Of a DNA stretch of 64,000 bases, positions 9,884-19,758 are shown in pieces; positions within the stretch are counted from its first letter, which is position 1; the number at the start of each line of letters is the position of its first letter. The DNA comes from CAYVAR01 sp964449675. GTDB taxonomy: Bacteria > Patescibacteriota > Microgenomatia > UBA10105 > UBA927. Position numbers and translations under genes: made by a program. Location of the stretch: positions 1 through 64,000 of the forward strand of contig CAYVAR010000002.1 in NCBI GenBank assembly GCA_964449675.1, read 5' to 3'. Under the pieces are notes generated by a model that was not told the DNA's origin, searched no databases, and worked only from the letters and a program-made list of their open reading frames with translations.

Positions 9884-9950
9884 ACAACAAAAAACCAGTG
9901 TTGTACAATGATTTTAGAGCTTAAAAGGCTCGTTTTTTTCTCCAGAAACA

Positions 9951-12900
9951 ATGGCAAAATCCTCTTATACCAGTAAACAAATAATCGTATTAGAAGGTTT
10001 AGAGCCGGTCCGCAAACGGCCGGCCATGTACATAGGGACCACAAGTCTTGCTGGAGTCCACCATTGCCTCAATGAAATTATCGATAACAGTATCGACGAA
10101 GCGCTCGCGGGTTTTGCTTCCGATGTGTGGGTAAGGGTCCATGCAGATAATAGCGTTATGGTCATTGACAATGGTCGAGGTATACCAGTTGATAAAGTAC
10201 CCAAATACAAAGTATCCGCTCTAGAACTAGTCATGACGAAGCTCCACGCTGGAGGAAAATTTGAAGGAAAAGCGTATAAAGTATCCGGAGGACTTCATGG
10301 CGTCGGGGCATCAGTTGTCAACGCATTGTCCTCATATGCAAAAGTAGAAGTGCACCGCGAAGGAAAAGCATATATACAAGAGTATAAGCGCGGTATACCA
10401 ACGAGCCAGGTAAAGGCAGTGGGAAAGGCGACGGACACTGGCACAACCGTGACATTTCTTCCGGACATCGAAATTTTTAAAGAAGGAATAGGTCTTAATT
10501 TTGACGTTGTCAAAAAACAAGTCCGTGACCGGGCGTATCTCATCGCGCGCTTAGCGTTTCATCTGGTCGACGAACGGAAAGGGGATGAAGCGCATTATTA
10601 TTTTGAAGGCGGTATCAAGTCTTTGGTCAAAGCACTCAACCGCAATAAAACAACCCTTCATGATCCGATATTTATAAGTAAAGTTTCTGACGACGGCGCT
10701 ATTAATTTGGATGTGGCAATACAATATAACAACGGATTTTCTGAGTCTCTCGAATCTTATGTCAATGTTATCCACACCGTAGAGGGTGGTACGCATCTAA
10801 CTGGATTTCGTATGGCGCTCACCCGCGGCATCAATGACTATGCAAAAAAAATTGGTGCTACAAAAAATGGCGAGGACAATATCACTGGCGATGATACCAG
10901 AGAAGGTTTGACAGCGATTGTCTACATAAAAATGTCATCGCAAACGCTCCAATTTGAAGGCCAAACCAAAGGGAAATTAGGAAATGCTGAGGTCCAACCG
11001 TTTGTCCAAACCGCTGTCAAAGAAGGCTTAGATACGTATTTTGAAGAAAATCCTAGTGACGGAAGAAGAATTCTTGAAAAAGTTTTCTTGGCAGCCAAAG
11101 CCAGACTTGCTGCGAAAGCGGCTAAAGACGCAATTATACGAAAAGGCGCCCTTGAAGGTGCAAGCCTTCCTGGAAAACTTGCAGATTGCCAAGAAAAAGA
11201 TCCCAGTATTTCAGAATTATTTATCGTTGAAGGAGACAGCGCCGGAGGTTGTTTTTCCGGTGATACGAAAATGGCGCTGACGGACGGCAGAAATCTCTCT
11301 TTTAAAAGACTCGTCGAGGAAGCAAAGAAAGGCAAGCAGAATTATTGCTATACGATAACGGAAAGTGGTTCTGTAGGTGTCGCCCCAATAGAAAACCCAC
11401 GAATTACAAAAAAAAACCAAGTGGTCATCAAAGTTGTTCTCGACAACGACGAAGAAATTATCTGTACACATGATCATCGCTTTATGCTTCGCGATGGATC
11501 ATTTAAACAGGCAAAAGATCTCACACCCGAGGACTCTCTTATGCCGCTTCGGCGTCAACTTTCCCGCACTGGGAAACGTATCACAATTGAAGGCTATGAG
11601 TTGGTTTTTGATCCAGCGCTTAACCGATGGATTTTTACTCATCTTTTGGCCGATCAGTATAATCTTGATCATGGGGCTTACACTACCAGCGCACCGCACC
11701 GTCATCATATCGACTTTAACAAACGGAACAATAATCCGAATAATCTCGTGCGTTTAACAAAAGATGAGCACTTGACTCTGCACACGAAAATACTAGAAAC
11801 CACCCTTCATAGACCGGACGTTAAAGAGAAAGTGGCGAAGCTTCACCAAACACCCCAGTTTCGAGAGAAAATAAGAAGAGCAATGACCACGCCTCGCATG
11901 CACGCGCTTTTATCTACCCGCGCCAAGAAGCAGTGGGAAGATACAAATTACAAACAATTGATGACGCAAAAATTCCTGGAGTTTTATACGAGTAATGCCG
12001 AGTATCGACAAAAAAATAGTGCACTCCTGGGCGATGCACAGAAAAGCCATTGGGCAAATGCAGAAAACCGCGCCCGTCAGGCTGCACGAGTTCGAGAGTT
12101 CTTTAAGAATCATCCCGAACAGAAAAATGAGCTTCGATCTATTTCCAAAAAACAATGGGCTAACGAAAATCTTCGCGCGTGGCGCGGTCAAAAAACAAAA
12201 CAGCAGTGGACTGGTGAGTTTAGAGCAAAACGAAAAGTAGCATACAATCAAACATATCTCACAACAGCACTCGCTGTACTTCATGAGATATACACCCAAA
12301 CCGGAATAGTCGATACATCCGAATATCTCCGTTTACGGCTATCAACAAAAAATAAGAATCTCATTCGATACGAAACAGTCCGAGAACGGTTTTTTGACAA
12401 CAATGACCGTACCCTTCAAGAAGCAGTAATCAACTATAACCACAGAATCAAACGGATTTCTTCTTTGAAAAAACGGATTGATGTCTACGATATAGAAGTA
12501 CCCAAAACGCATAATTTTGCCCTTGCGAGCGGTATTTTTGTGCACAATAGCGCTAAGCAGGGGAGGGATCGCAAATTTCAAGCAATCTTGCCACTTCGCG
12601 GGAAAATCCTCAATACCGAGCGAGCCCGCTTAGATAAAATCATAGAATTTGAAGAACTCAAAGCACTTGTTATTGCCCTTGGCATGGGAATTGCTGATAG
12701 CCTCAACCCCGAAAAATTGAGATATCATCGGATCATCATCATGACCGATGCGGATGTCGACGGAGAACACATTATGACGCTTCTTCTCACATTTTTCTAC
12801 CGGCATCTTCCGTACGTCATAGAAAAAGGACATCTCTATATAGCACAACCACCGCTTTACAAAGTAACGATCGGCAAAAATTTGTATTATGCGTACTCAG

Positions 12901-13166
12901 ATAATGATCGTGATACTATCGTAAAAGAGCATGGCAAAGAGATAAAAGGCGTGCCCAATATTCAAAGATATAAAGGTTTGGGAGAAATGAATCCTGACCA
13001 GTTGTGGGAAACCACTATGAATCCCCTCAACCGGGTGATGAGAAGGGTTGATAGTGTAGATGCGGGAGCAGCAGACCAAATGTTTACGATGCTTATGGGT
13101 GATGAGGTCCCGCCTCGTAAGCGCTTCATCCAGACGCATGCGAAATTGGCTACTTTAGATATATAA
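9951..13166 (+). CDS. gyrB: DNA gyrase subunit B precursor containing an intein
   Basis: The 1071-residue frame splits into GyrB exteins (residues 1-433 and 867-1071, 638 aa together, the normal length) and a 433-aa intein. The N-extein has the GHKL ATPase motifs (ALEGLEPVRKRPAMYIG-type opening, DNGRGIPV, GGLHGVGASVVNALS). The Toprim signature EGDSAGG is cut exactly before SAKQGRDR, the rest of the motif. The C-extein holds the acidic DADVDG of the Toprim metal site and the C-terminal GyrB domain (IQRYKGLGEMN). GyrB hydrolyses ATP and, with GyrA, introduces negative supercoils. gyrA lies 2.4 kb downstream in the same direction. Splicing is required for a working enzyme because the Toprim motif is interrupted. 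Confidence 0.96.
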   Translation: MAKSSYTSKQIIVLEGLEPVRKRPAMYIGTTSLAGVHHCLNEIIDNSIDEALAGFASDVWVRVHADNSVMVIDNGRGIPVDKVPKYKVSALELVMTKLHAGGKFEGKAYKVSGGLHGVGASVVNALSSYAKVEVHREGKAYIQEYKRGIPTSQVKAVGKATDTGTTVTFLPDIEIFKEGIGLNFDVVKKQVRDRAYLIARLAFHLVDERKGDEAHYYFEGGIKSLVKALNRNKTTLHDPIFISKVSDDGAINLDVAIQYNNGFSESLESYVNVIHTVEGGTHLTGFRMALTRGINDYAKKIGATKNGEDNITGDDTREGLTAIVYIKMSSQTLQFEGQTKGKLGNAEVQPFVQTAVKEGLDTYFEENPSDGRRILEKVFLAAKARLAAKAAKDAIIRKGALEGASLPGKLADCQEKDPSISELFIVEGDSAGGCFSGDTKMALTDGRNLSFKRLVEEAKKGKQNYCYTITESGSVGVAPIENPRITKKNQVVIKVVLDNDEEIICTHDHRFMLRDGSFKQAKDLTPEDSLMPLRRQLSRTGKRITIEGYELVFDPALNRWIFTHLLADQYNLDHGAYTTSAPHRHHIDFNKRNNNPNNLVRLTKDEHLTLHTKILETTLHRPDVKEKVAKLHQTPQFREKIRRAMTTPRMHALLSTRAKKQWEDTNYKQLMTQKFLEFYTSNAEYRQKNSALLGDAQKSHWANAENRARQAARVREFFKNHPEQKNELRSISKKQWANENLRAWRGQKTKQQWTGEFRAKRKVAYNQTYLTTALAVLHEIYTQTGIVDTSEYLRLRLSTKNKNLIRYETVRERFFDNNDRTLQEAVINYNHRIKRISSLKKRIDVYDIEVPKTHNFALASGIFVHNSAKQGRDRKFQAILPLRGKILNTERARLDKIIEFEELKALVIALGMGIADSLNPEKLRYHRIIIMTDADVDGEHIMTLLLTFFYRHLPYVIEKGHLYIAQPPLYKVTIGKNLYYAYSDNDRDTIVKEHGKEIKGVPNIQRYKGLGEMNPDQLWETTMNPLNRVMRRVDSVDAGAADQMFTMLMGDEVPPRKRFIQTHAKLATLDI
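11250..12548 (+). other. GyrB intein with HNH homing endonuclease
   Basis: The intein is 433 codons. Splicing block A is CFSGDTKMAL with Cys1. Block B contains THDH (the TxxH motif). Block F is DVYDIEV and block G is FALASGIFVHN, followed by Ser+1 of the extein. These are the residues of a standard class 1 intein, and the ends resemble the Synechocystis GyrB intein at the same Toprim site (from memory). The middle carries an HNH nuclease core (HRHHIDFNKRNNNPNNLVRL, about 11698-11757). After it come about 150 residues of repeated KKQW...R motifs (for example KKQWEDTNYK, KKQWANENLR, KQQWTGEFRA), probably NUMOD-like DNA-binding repeats. No stop or frameshift is seen, so the homing nuclease may be active. 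Confidence 0.93.
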
Positions 13167-13177
13167 TAAAAGAGAGG

Positions 13178-13300
13178 TACGCTCAAAACACAAAGCTCAA
13201 AGCGTAAAGTTACAATGTAAATCTCAAAACTTTTAAAACAGTTTTGAATTTTTCACTTTAGTTTTGAGTTATGAAATTTGAGTTTTGGGTTAAAAATAGT
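13178..13300. repeat. Word-repeat hairpin spacer between gyrB and hppA
   Basis: The left half has ctcaaa/cacaaagctcaaagc words and the right half has the reverse complements (gttttgagtt, tttgagttttggg), meeting at a short centre of the form aaactttt-aaaacagtttt near 13228-13245. Same word family as the spacers at 6087 and 24249. The frame of hppA is open through the right arm (from 13271), which explains a spurious upstream start there. Confidence 0.6.
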
Positions 13301-15316
13301 ATGAATCCATTATTGACCATTCCATTTGCTGGAGGGCTTCTTGCAGTTTCCTATGGTATTTATCTAGCCAAACGCATTATCGCGTTACCAGTCGGCACGC
13401 CGGATATGAATAAAATTTCCGATGCTATTGCCGAAGGCGCAAAAGCGTTTCTCAAGCGCGAGTACACCACTATTGCGCTTCTTTCCGCCCTTCTCATCGT
13501 TCTTCTTGGATTTACCCTGGGCTTTTCATCTGCCATCGGATTTGGTATCGGCGCATTCTGTTCGGCTCTTGCCGGCGCAGTGGGAATGAATATAGCCGTA
13601 CGGGCAAATATCAGAACCAGCCAAGCAGCCAAGAATGGGCTAAAAGAAGCGCTCGCGGTAGCTTTTTCCGGCGGAGCAGTAACCGGGCTTATGGTCGCAG
13701 GCCTTGCACTTCTTGCTCTCGTTGCCACCTATGCGCTTACCATTGCCAACCAAACAACCGGAATCCTTAATCTCACGCCGCTTATTGCTCTGGGTTTTGG
13801 CGGATCGCTTATCTCGGTCTTTGCTCGGCTTGGAGGAGGCATCTATACCAAAGGCGCGGACGTCGGAACCGATATGGTTGGAAAAATTGAAAAAGGAATC
13901 CCTGAGGATGACCCGAGAAATCCCGGGGTCATTGCAGACCTTGTGGGAGACAATGTCGGCGATGATGCCGGCATGGCTGCAGACCTTTTTGAAACCTACG
14001 TGGTCACCGCTGTTGCCGCGATGCTCTTGGGCCATCTCACCTTACCGAAAAGCGCCAATGCCCTTTTTTTCCCGATGGTGGTCGGGGCAGCGGGTATAGT
14101 CGCATCAATCCTTGGGACGTTTTTTGTCACCTTGGGCAAGTCAAAATCGATTATGGGAGCATTATACAAGGGACTTATCGCAAGTAGTATCATTTCCGCA
14201 CTCCTTTTTTATCCCATTACGGTACTTCTCATGGGTGATACCGCTCTCTACACGACAATGAATCTCTATGGAGCAAGCATCTTGGGAATTTTCGTCACGA
14301 TCGGAATGGTCGCTATTACGGAATATTTTACCTCCAAACAATTCAGGTCAGTCAAAAGGATAGCACACGCGTCTGTCACCGGCCACGGGACCAATATCAT
14401 TGCAGGACTTTCCGTCTCGATGAAATCCACACTCCCGCCGGTCCTTCTTATCGCGGCAGCGATGCTTGGGGCCTTTACACTTGCAGGCTTATACGGTGTG
14501 GCACTTGCGGCTATGGCGATGCTGTCTCTTGCCGGCATCGTTATAGCAATCGACGCATTTGGTCCTATTACCGATAACGCCGGGGGGATTGCCGAAATGA
14601 CCAACCAGCCAGAGAAAGTCCGCGATGTCACCGACGCCTTAGACGCGGTGGGCAACACCACAAAAGCAGTCACCAAAGGGTATGCCATAGCATCGGCGGG
14701 ACTTGCCACACTCGTACTCTTTGCAAGCTATACACAAGAGCTTGGTGCCAAGGGAGCGAGCGGATTTCGTCTGGATGACCCATATGTCCTGGTTGGACTG
14801 TTTATCGGTGCTAGCCTTCCGTATATCTTTGGTGCACTGGCACTAGAGGCTGTCGGCAATGCCGCAGGTGCGGTCGTCGTGGAAGTACGGCGCCAATTTA
14901 AAACGATAAAAGGCATTATGGAGGGAAAAGCCACGCCTGACTATGGAAAAGCGGTCGATATCGTAACGCAGGCAGCACTCAAAGAGATGGTGGTCCCTGC
15001 ACTCCTACCCGTTCTCGTCCCAATCATCGTGGGATTTAGTCTCGGGGCAAGAGCTCTCGGAGGACTTCTTATGGGTACCATCATCACCGGACTATTCGTT
15101 GCCATTTCCATGACAACCGGCGGAGCTGCATGGGATAACGCAAAAAAGTATATCGAATCCGGTAAATTCGGCGGGAAAGGATCTCCGGCCCATCAGGCGG
15201 CAGTAACTGGCGATACGGTAGGAGACCCCTATAAAGATACTGCGGGACCGGCGATTAATCCGATGATTAAAGTCGCCAACATCGTGGCTTTGCTCATAGC
15301 AGGATTCCTTAAATAA
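13301..15316 (+). CDS. hppA: Membrane-bound proton-translocating pyrophosphatase, K+-independent type
   Basis: About 671 residues with some 16 membrane helices. PPi-binding loops are visible: [22 protein letters not shown], then [17 protein letters not shown]. Family members usually have Cys in place of the second Asp in GDDAG. The potassium-determining site reads [14 protein letters not shown] Lys here, where K+-dependent enzymes have Ala, marks the K+-independent subclass. The enzyme couples PPi hydrolysis to cation (H+) export. I place the start at ATG 13301 ([12 protein letters not shown]), because the preceding ten codons are made of repeat words. It lies between gyrB and gyrA with repeat-rich spacers on both sides. 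Confidence 0.93.
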   Translation: MNPLLTIPFAGGLLAVSYGIYLAKRIIALPVGTPDMNKISDAIAEGAKAFLKREYTTIALLSALLIVLLGFTLGFSSAIGFGIGAFCSALAGAVGMNIAVRANIRTSQAAKNGLKEALAVAFSGGAVTGLMVAGLALLALVATYALTIANQTTGILNLTPLIALGFGGSLISVFARLGGGIYTKGADVGTDMVGKIEKGIPEDDPRNPGVIADLVGDNVGDDAGMAADLFETYVVTAVAAMLLGHLTLPKSANALFFPMVVGAAGIVASILGTFFVTLGKSKSIMGALYKGLIASSIISALLFYPITVLLMGDTALYTTMNLYGASILGIFVTIGMVAITEYFTSKQFRSVKRIAHASVTGHGTNIIAGLSVSMKSTLPPVLLIAAAMLGAFTLAGLYGVALAAMAMLSLAGIVIAIDAFGPITDNAGGIAEMTNQPEKVRDVTDALDAVGNTTKAVTKGYAIASAGLATLVLFASYTQELGAKGASGFRLDDPYVLVGLFIGASLPYIFGALALEAVGNAAGAVVVEVRRQFKTIKGIMEGKATPDYGKAVDIVTQAALKEMVVPALLPVLVPIIVGFSLGARALGGLLMGTIITGLFVAISMTTGGAAWDNAKKYIESGKFGGKGSPAHQAAVTGDTVGDPYKDTAGPAINPMIKVANIVALLIAGFLK

Positions 15317-15571
15317 TCTGCAAATCTACAAATGGCAAATCTACAAATGAATGTTTAAATGATTTGAATAATTTACAGGAGTTACGCAGTCGATATAAAT
15401 TTAGGTTGTCATTTCGAGCCGAAGGCGAGAAATCAAGCGTAAGCGCTTCGCTAGATTTCTCACTGTTCTAACGCTCCGTTCGAAATGACGTTGCGTAAGT
15501 CCTGTAATTTAATAACATCTGCATTACGCAATTTATTTACAGATTTGTAGATTTGTTTATTTAGATTCTTT
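15317..15571. repeat. Three nested inverted-repeat layers in the hppA-gyrA spacer
   Basis: Outer layer: ctacaaat/ctgcaaat words at 15317-15355 face agatttgtagatttg words at 15535-15567. Middle layer: atttacaggagttacgca at 15371-15388 faces tgcgtaagtcctgtaattt at 15492-15510, imperfect inverted copies. Inner layer: tgtcatttcga at 15407-15417 faces tcgaaatgac at 15480-15489. Inside that, gagaaatcaagcg (15427-15439) faces cgctagatttctc (15450-15462), 12 of 13 paired. No ORF is present. Confidence 0.85.
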
Positions 15572-15577
15572 TTGTTT

Positions 15578-18127
15578 ATGAATATCGGCAAAATTCAACC
15601 ATCTGAAATAGTCACAGAAATGCAAAAGTCGTATCTCGACTACGCGATGAGCGTCATCGTCGCCCGTGCACTCCCTGACGTCCGCGACGGACTCAAGCCC
15701 GTGCATCGCAGGATTCTGTACGCGATGCACCAGATGGGACTTGCCCATCCAGCCAGATTTACCAAAACGGCAAAAATCGTTGGAGAAGTTCTTGGTAAGT
15801 ATCACCCACATGGTGATGTAGCAATTTATGATGCGCTGGTTCGACTAGCACAAAATTTTTCGATGCGGTATCAGTTAATAGACGGACAGGGAAACTTCGG
15901 ATCTGTTGATGGTGATCCTCCTGCCGCTATGCGATATACGGAATGTCGCCTTAAACCAATCGCTTCTGAAATGCTTCTGGATATCGATAAAGAAACGGTC
16001 AAATTTATCCCAAACTTTGACGGCACCATAGATGAACCTACGTACCTGCCAGCCAAACTTCCCAATCTGCTTCTTATGGGCTCGGAAGGAATCGCCGTAG
16101 GTATGGCGACAAAAATTCCACCACACAACCTAACCGAGGTAGTCGATGCAATAGCGATGATGATAGGCAAGGCAAAGTGGGAAGGGGATAAGAATTTAGT
16201 ATCTAGTATTAAGGAGAAAAAAACAGTACGCGTAAATTCCAATATACCAAATACTTATCCCAAAATACTTTTCGATGTGACTGTTGATGACCTCATGGAA
16301 TATATTCAGGGTCCGGATTTTCCGACAGCCGGTGCTATCTATGATATCTCAGAAATACGAAACGCGTACGCAACCGGCAAAGGTCGTATTGTCATACGGG
16401 GCAAAGCTGATATAGAAGATATTGGCCAAGGGAAAAGTGCAATCGTTATTACGGAACTTCCGTATCAAGTCAATAAAGCTCTGTTAGTCGCAAAAATAGC
16501 CGATCTTGTCAAAGAAAAAAAACTTGAAGGAATTAGTGACCTGCGAGATGAAAGCGATAGGAGGGGCATAAGAGTTTACATCGAGCTTAAGCGAGATGCA
16601 CGACCCAAACAAGTCCTCAATAATCTCTATAAGCATACGAGTATTCAGACGGCATTTCCCGTCAATATGGTCGCCCTTGTAGATAATACTCCACAAACCT
16701 GCAGTCTCAAGCTCATTTTGGAAGAATATATAAAGCATCGACACTCTGTCATACGGCGGCGAAGTGAATATGAACTCAACCAAGCCCGCAACCGCGAACA
16801 TATACTCGAGGGACTCAAAATCGCAGTCGATCATATAGATGAGGTTATCTCGATTATCAAAAAAAGCAAAGACGCTGATGAAGCAAAAGAGAAACTCATG
16901 AGTCGATTTAAACTTTCCAACGTACAAGCTACGGCAATCCTTGATATGCAGCTTCGTCGTTTGGCAGCTCTTGAACGGCAAAAAATAGAAGATGAGCTTG
17001 CAATGATCAGAGAAACCATCGCATATCTCGTCGATCTTTTGGCACATCCAGAAAAAATACTCAAAGTCATCAAAGATGAACTCGCTAAACTCAAAGAAAA
17101 ATACACTGACCAGCGAAGGACAAAAGTCTACAAAAGTAAAGTCGGAGAATTTAGCGAAGAACAGTTGATTGCCAATGAGGATGTCATTATCACCATGAGT
17201 CAAACCGGTTACATCAAAAGGCTACCGAGAACCACATTTAAAATGCAGGAGCGAGGCGGTAAAGGCGTCATCGGCATGGCAACCAAAGAAGAAGATGTCA
17301 TTGATCAAATGGTCGCCGCCCAAACGCATGACAACATGCTTTTTATTACCGACCGCGGACGCGTCTATCAAGTGCGCGTCTGGGATATTCCTGAAGCAAG
17401 TCGGCAATCAAAGGGCCAAGCCGTGGTGAATTTGATAAATATAGAATCCGGTGAACGAGTCACAAGCGTTTTAGCATACAGCCTGAAACGTGCTGACCAA
17501 AAAGAACAAGGCGTCGAATACATCGTCATGGCAACTAAAAAAGGTACGGTAAAAAAATCAAAACTTACTGACTATGAGAATATACGAAAAAGTGGTTTAG
17601 TCGCAATCAAACTCGAAAGCGGTGATGAGCTTGCTTGGGCAAGAATCACAAGTGGAAAAGACGATATACTCCTCGTCTCCCATGATGGTAAATCAATACG
17701 ATTTGCCGAAAGTGAAGTTCGCCCTACTGCTCGCGATACCATGGGGGTACGCGGTATCTTTCTTAAATCAAGCGATTATGTAGTGAGCATGGAAGTTATT
17801 AATAGCGAAACAAAAAAGGCGGATTTTCTGACGGTGATGGAAAAAGGGAAGGGTAAAAAAACAGCTATTTCCGGCTTTCCTCGCCAGAGGCGCGGAGGTC
17901 AGGGACTTAAAGTTGCTCAAGTCAATGACAAAACTGGTAAAGTTGTCGTATCCCAGCTTGTCCCTGATGATTGTGAAAGCGTCATCCTCACTTCTATGAA
18001 AGGCCAGGTCGTAAAACTTCCAATTGATTCAGTCCCGCGATTAAGCAGAGCCACAAGCGGCGTCATCCTCATGCGATTTACCAACAAAGCGGACACCATC
18101 GCTGCCGCGACGTGTTTGACGAAATAA
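15578..18127 (+). CDS. gyrA: DNA gyrase subunit A
   Basis: 849 residues from ATG 15578 (a TTG two codons upstream is in frame). The winged-helix and tower region begins [20 protein letters not shown]. The catalytic tyrosine is in [10 protein letters not shown] (Tyr120). The coiled coil with the C-gate spans about 330-480 ([30 protein letters not shown]). The C-terminal beta-pinwheel follows, with a GyrA-box-like QRRGGQG near residue 770, supporting gyrase rather than topoisomerase IV. It cuts and reseals DNA and forms an A2B2 enzyme with GyrB. Same strand as gyrB, separated by hppA. Confidence 0.95.
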   Translation: MNIGKIQPSEIVTEMQKSYLDYAMSVIVARALPDVRDGLKPVHRRILYAMHQMGLAHPARFTKTAKIVGEVLGKYHPHGDVAIYDALVRLAQNFSMRYQLIDGQGNFGSVDGDPPAAMRYTECRLKPIASEMLLDIDKETVKFIPNFDGTIDEPTYLPAKLPNLLLMGSEGIAVGMATKIPPHNLTEVVDAIAMMIGKAKWEGDKNLVSSIKEKKTVRVNSNIPNTYPKILFDVTVDDLMEYIQGPDFPTAGAIYDISEIRNAYATGKGRIVIRGKADIEDIGQGKSAIVITELPYQVNKALLVAKIADLVKEKKLEGISDLRDESDRRGIRVYIELKRDARPKQVLNNLYKHTSIQTAFPVNMVALVDNTPQTCSLKLILEEYIKHRHSVIRRRSEYELNQARNREHILEGLKIAVDHIDEVISIIKKSKDADEAKEKLMSRFKLSNVQATAILDMQLRRLAALERQKIEDELAMIRETIAYLVDLLAHPEKILKVIKDELAKLKEKYTDQRRTKVYKSKVGEFSEEQLIANEDVIITMSQTGYIKRLPRTTFKMQERGGKGVIGMATKEEDVIDQMVAAQTHDNMLFITDRGRVYQVRVWDIPEASRQSKGQAVVNLINIESGERVTSVLAYSLKRADQKEQGVEYIVMATKKGTVKKSKLTDYENIRKSGLVAIKLESGDELAWARITSGKDDILLVSHDGKSIRFAESEVRPTARDTMGVRGIFLKSSDYVVSMEVINSETKKADFLTVMEKGKGKKTAISGFPRQRRGGQGLKVAQVNDKTGKVVVSQLVPDDCESVILTSMKGQVVKLPIDSVPRLSRATSGVILMRFTNKADTIAAATCLTK

Positions 18128-18164
18128 AATCAACTTCATTTTACCCCATAGTTAATCTTTATGC

Positions 18165-18170
18165 TATAAT
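18165..18170 (+). promoter_or_regulatory. -10 box for the gene at 18182
   Basis: A perfect TATAAT ends 11 nt before the ATG at 18182. No good -35 is seen. It predicts a 5' leader of about 5 nt. Confidence 0.5.
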
Positions 18171-18181
18171 ATGGCTTTATT

Positions 18182-19492
18182 ATGGGCCAAACAGAACTTA
18201 AAACAGAATCTTCTCAACTTCCCGAACCTGCTTCCCTTGAACTAATACGTAGTAGTGCTTATCAAGCAAGCTTAACCATACTACAAGAAGCTGAATTTGT
18301 CGGCGAAGCCATGTCCGACGCTTGGAGCAGATTTTCCGAAAAACTGACACCAACATCGGAAGGCTGGACATCAAGTTTTGAGAATTTTGTGCAATTTTGG
18401 CATGAAGCGGTCCAAGCCTCGCACTTATTATCCGATACACAGATAAATGCTTTAGGCAATTTAGTTTCTACAAGAGGAAAAGTTCACGAAGATTGGTATA
18501 CGCTTGCAGCTTTTCTTATTCATGACATTCATCATCTTGACCCAATGTCTTTGTTTGACTTGTTTATGACTATACAATATGAAGCATATCAATCAGGCAC
18601 GATGTTTTTATATAACAGACACCAAGAATATTTAACAACCATAATCGATCGAATGGAGGAATTATCAGCGATAAAAGCTCTACCGCTTGAATTTGTGGGC
18701 GCAATTGCCGAGATGGAATCCGGTCTGGATATCCCTCAAAAAGTTTTTAATCCGCTTACTATGTTAGAAGAGATCGCCATCATGATTAAAGGCAGATTCT
18801 CACCGGATGATTATGACATTTTGATTAATAAAGAAGCCCAAAGTGATGACTCTAAAAATTATATCCTTGTCAATTGTTCGCCCGATTTATTTATTCAAGC
18901 AAATAAACCCATGATCTTTGCAATTATATATAACCTAGTCAAAAATGCTGCAAAGGCCAATGGGGAAAAACACTATGATCAAAACGATCAGGCGTTAACA
19001 AAATTATATAAATCACTAGGACCGCTAGAACATCCGATGAATCTTGAACTTACAATAGAAGATAATGGCGACTATCTTGTCTTGAGCGTCGGCGACCAGG
19101 CAGATGGTTTAAGTTTAGATAAATCTTTAAAGAGATTGCATGAAGAATTTATCCGCAGACTATCTGAACAGGGAATAGAACAGTTATCTCAATCAGAATG
19201 GTACAGGAATTTACGCAGAGCCTTTGGTGATGAACAAACCGAAATTCTCTTTGCCTGGCCAAAAAATCCTTATGCATTAAGGATGCTTCATGTCGGAACT
19301 ATTTTAGACGCGCAGTTTGTCGCGGGTTTTGCGCCAGATACTTGGGAAATCCGTAGTGTTACGAGCGGTACAGGACTTTGGGGAGTAAGATATATAACCG
19401 AGCGTCTTGGGGGTGTAGTTCTGGCAACCAATAAATTTGAAGGAGGAGCTCTTTTTAGCGTCATGATAACTAAGGCAAGTATCGGACTTTGA
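18182..19492 (+). CDS. Histidine-kinase-like ATPase (HATPase_c) protein, no receiver partner nearby
   Basis: 436 residues with no membrane segment. The C-terminal half has the Bergerat ATP-binding motifs: N box NLVKNAAKAN, a G1-like motif DQADGLSL, and a G2-like GTGLWGVRYI near the end. The N-terminal half is predicted helical, with LIHDIHHLDPM (about residues 112-122) that could be the phosphoacceptor H-box of a dimerisation domain. So this looks like a soluble sensor kinase or a diverged kinase-like regulator. No response regulator gene is seen nearby. It has its own -10 box. Immediately downstream is the remnant start of folD, so it marks the left border of the rearranged region. Confidence 0.6.
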   Translation: MGQTELKTESSQLPEPASLELIRSSAYQASLTILQEAEFVGEAMSDAWSRFSEKLTPTSEGWTSSFENFVQFWHEAVQASHLLSDTQINALGNLVSTRGKVHEDWYTLAAFLIHDIHHLDPMSLFDLFMTIQYEAYQSGTMFLYNRHQEYLTTIIDRMEELSAIKALPLEFVGAIAEMESGLDIPQKVFNPLTMLEEIAIMIKGRFSPDDYDILINKEAQSDDSKNYILVNCSPDLFIQANKPMIFAIIYNLVKNAAKANGEKHYDQNDQALTKLYKSLGPLEHPMNLELTIEDNGDYLVLSVGDQADGLSLDKSLKRLHEEFIRRLSEQGIEQLSQSEWYRNLRRAFGDEQTEILFAWPKNPYALRMLHVGTILDAQFVAGFAPDTWEIRSVTSGTGLWGVRYITERLGGVVLATNKFEGGALFSVMITKASIGL

Positions 19493-19511
19493 TAGTTTGA
19501 TACAATAGAAA

Positions 19512-19568
19512 ATGATGATAATAGATGGTAAGGCGATTGCTGAAAAGATGCTGATCGATCGCTTGTAG
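19512..19568 (+). pseudogene. folD 5' remnant (18 codons then stop)
   Basis: The reading frame ATG...TAG encodes MMIIDGKAIAEKMLIDRL. The intact folD at 20992 begins MKIDGKAIADRIL; the DGKAIA core is identical in protein and nearly so in DNA (gatgg-aaggcgattgctga), after which the two diverge. It therefore looks like the truncated start of a different folD allele left behind when the segment at 19602-20990 arrived. It is too short to function. Confidence 0.7.
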
Positions 19569-19617
19569 AGAAATTCCCTTTATGCTAGGATAACGTAACT
19601 ATGTGAAGCATCACCTG

Positions 19618-19717
19618 NNNNNNNNNNNNNNNNNNNNNNNNNNNNNNNNNNNNNNNNNNNNNNNNNNNNNNNNNNNNNNNNNNNNNNNNNNNNNNNNNNN
19701 NNNNNNNNNNNNNNNNN
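19618..19717. other. Assembly gap of 100 N
   Basis: Exactly 100 Ns. The 16 bases before it (tgtgaagcatcacctg) are identical to the 16 bases after it, so the two contigs may simply overlap inside a REP element, or more REP copies may be missing. The 49 bases 19569-19617 hold no gene. Confidence 0.95.
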
Positions 19718-19758
19718 TGTGAAGCATCACCTGGGAGGTGATTCGATATCTACACCTA
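19718..19758 (-). repeat. REP element, inverted copy at the 3' side of the transposase gene
   Basis: A 17-bp hairpin ATCACCT-ggg-AGGTGAT (19726-19742). On the minus strand it is preceded by the conserved GTGTAGATA, which includes the TAG stop region of the transposase gene. A truncated copy (tgtgaagcatcacctg) lies just before the N gap at 19602-19617. Confidence 0.85.

Noticed and set aside
9884..9950. Rho-independent terminator after the delta'-like gene (gagc...gctc then T run)
   Set aside because: The stem is only four base pairs and sits in front of gyrB on the same strand; not convincing.
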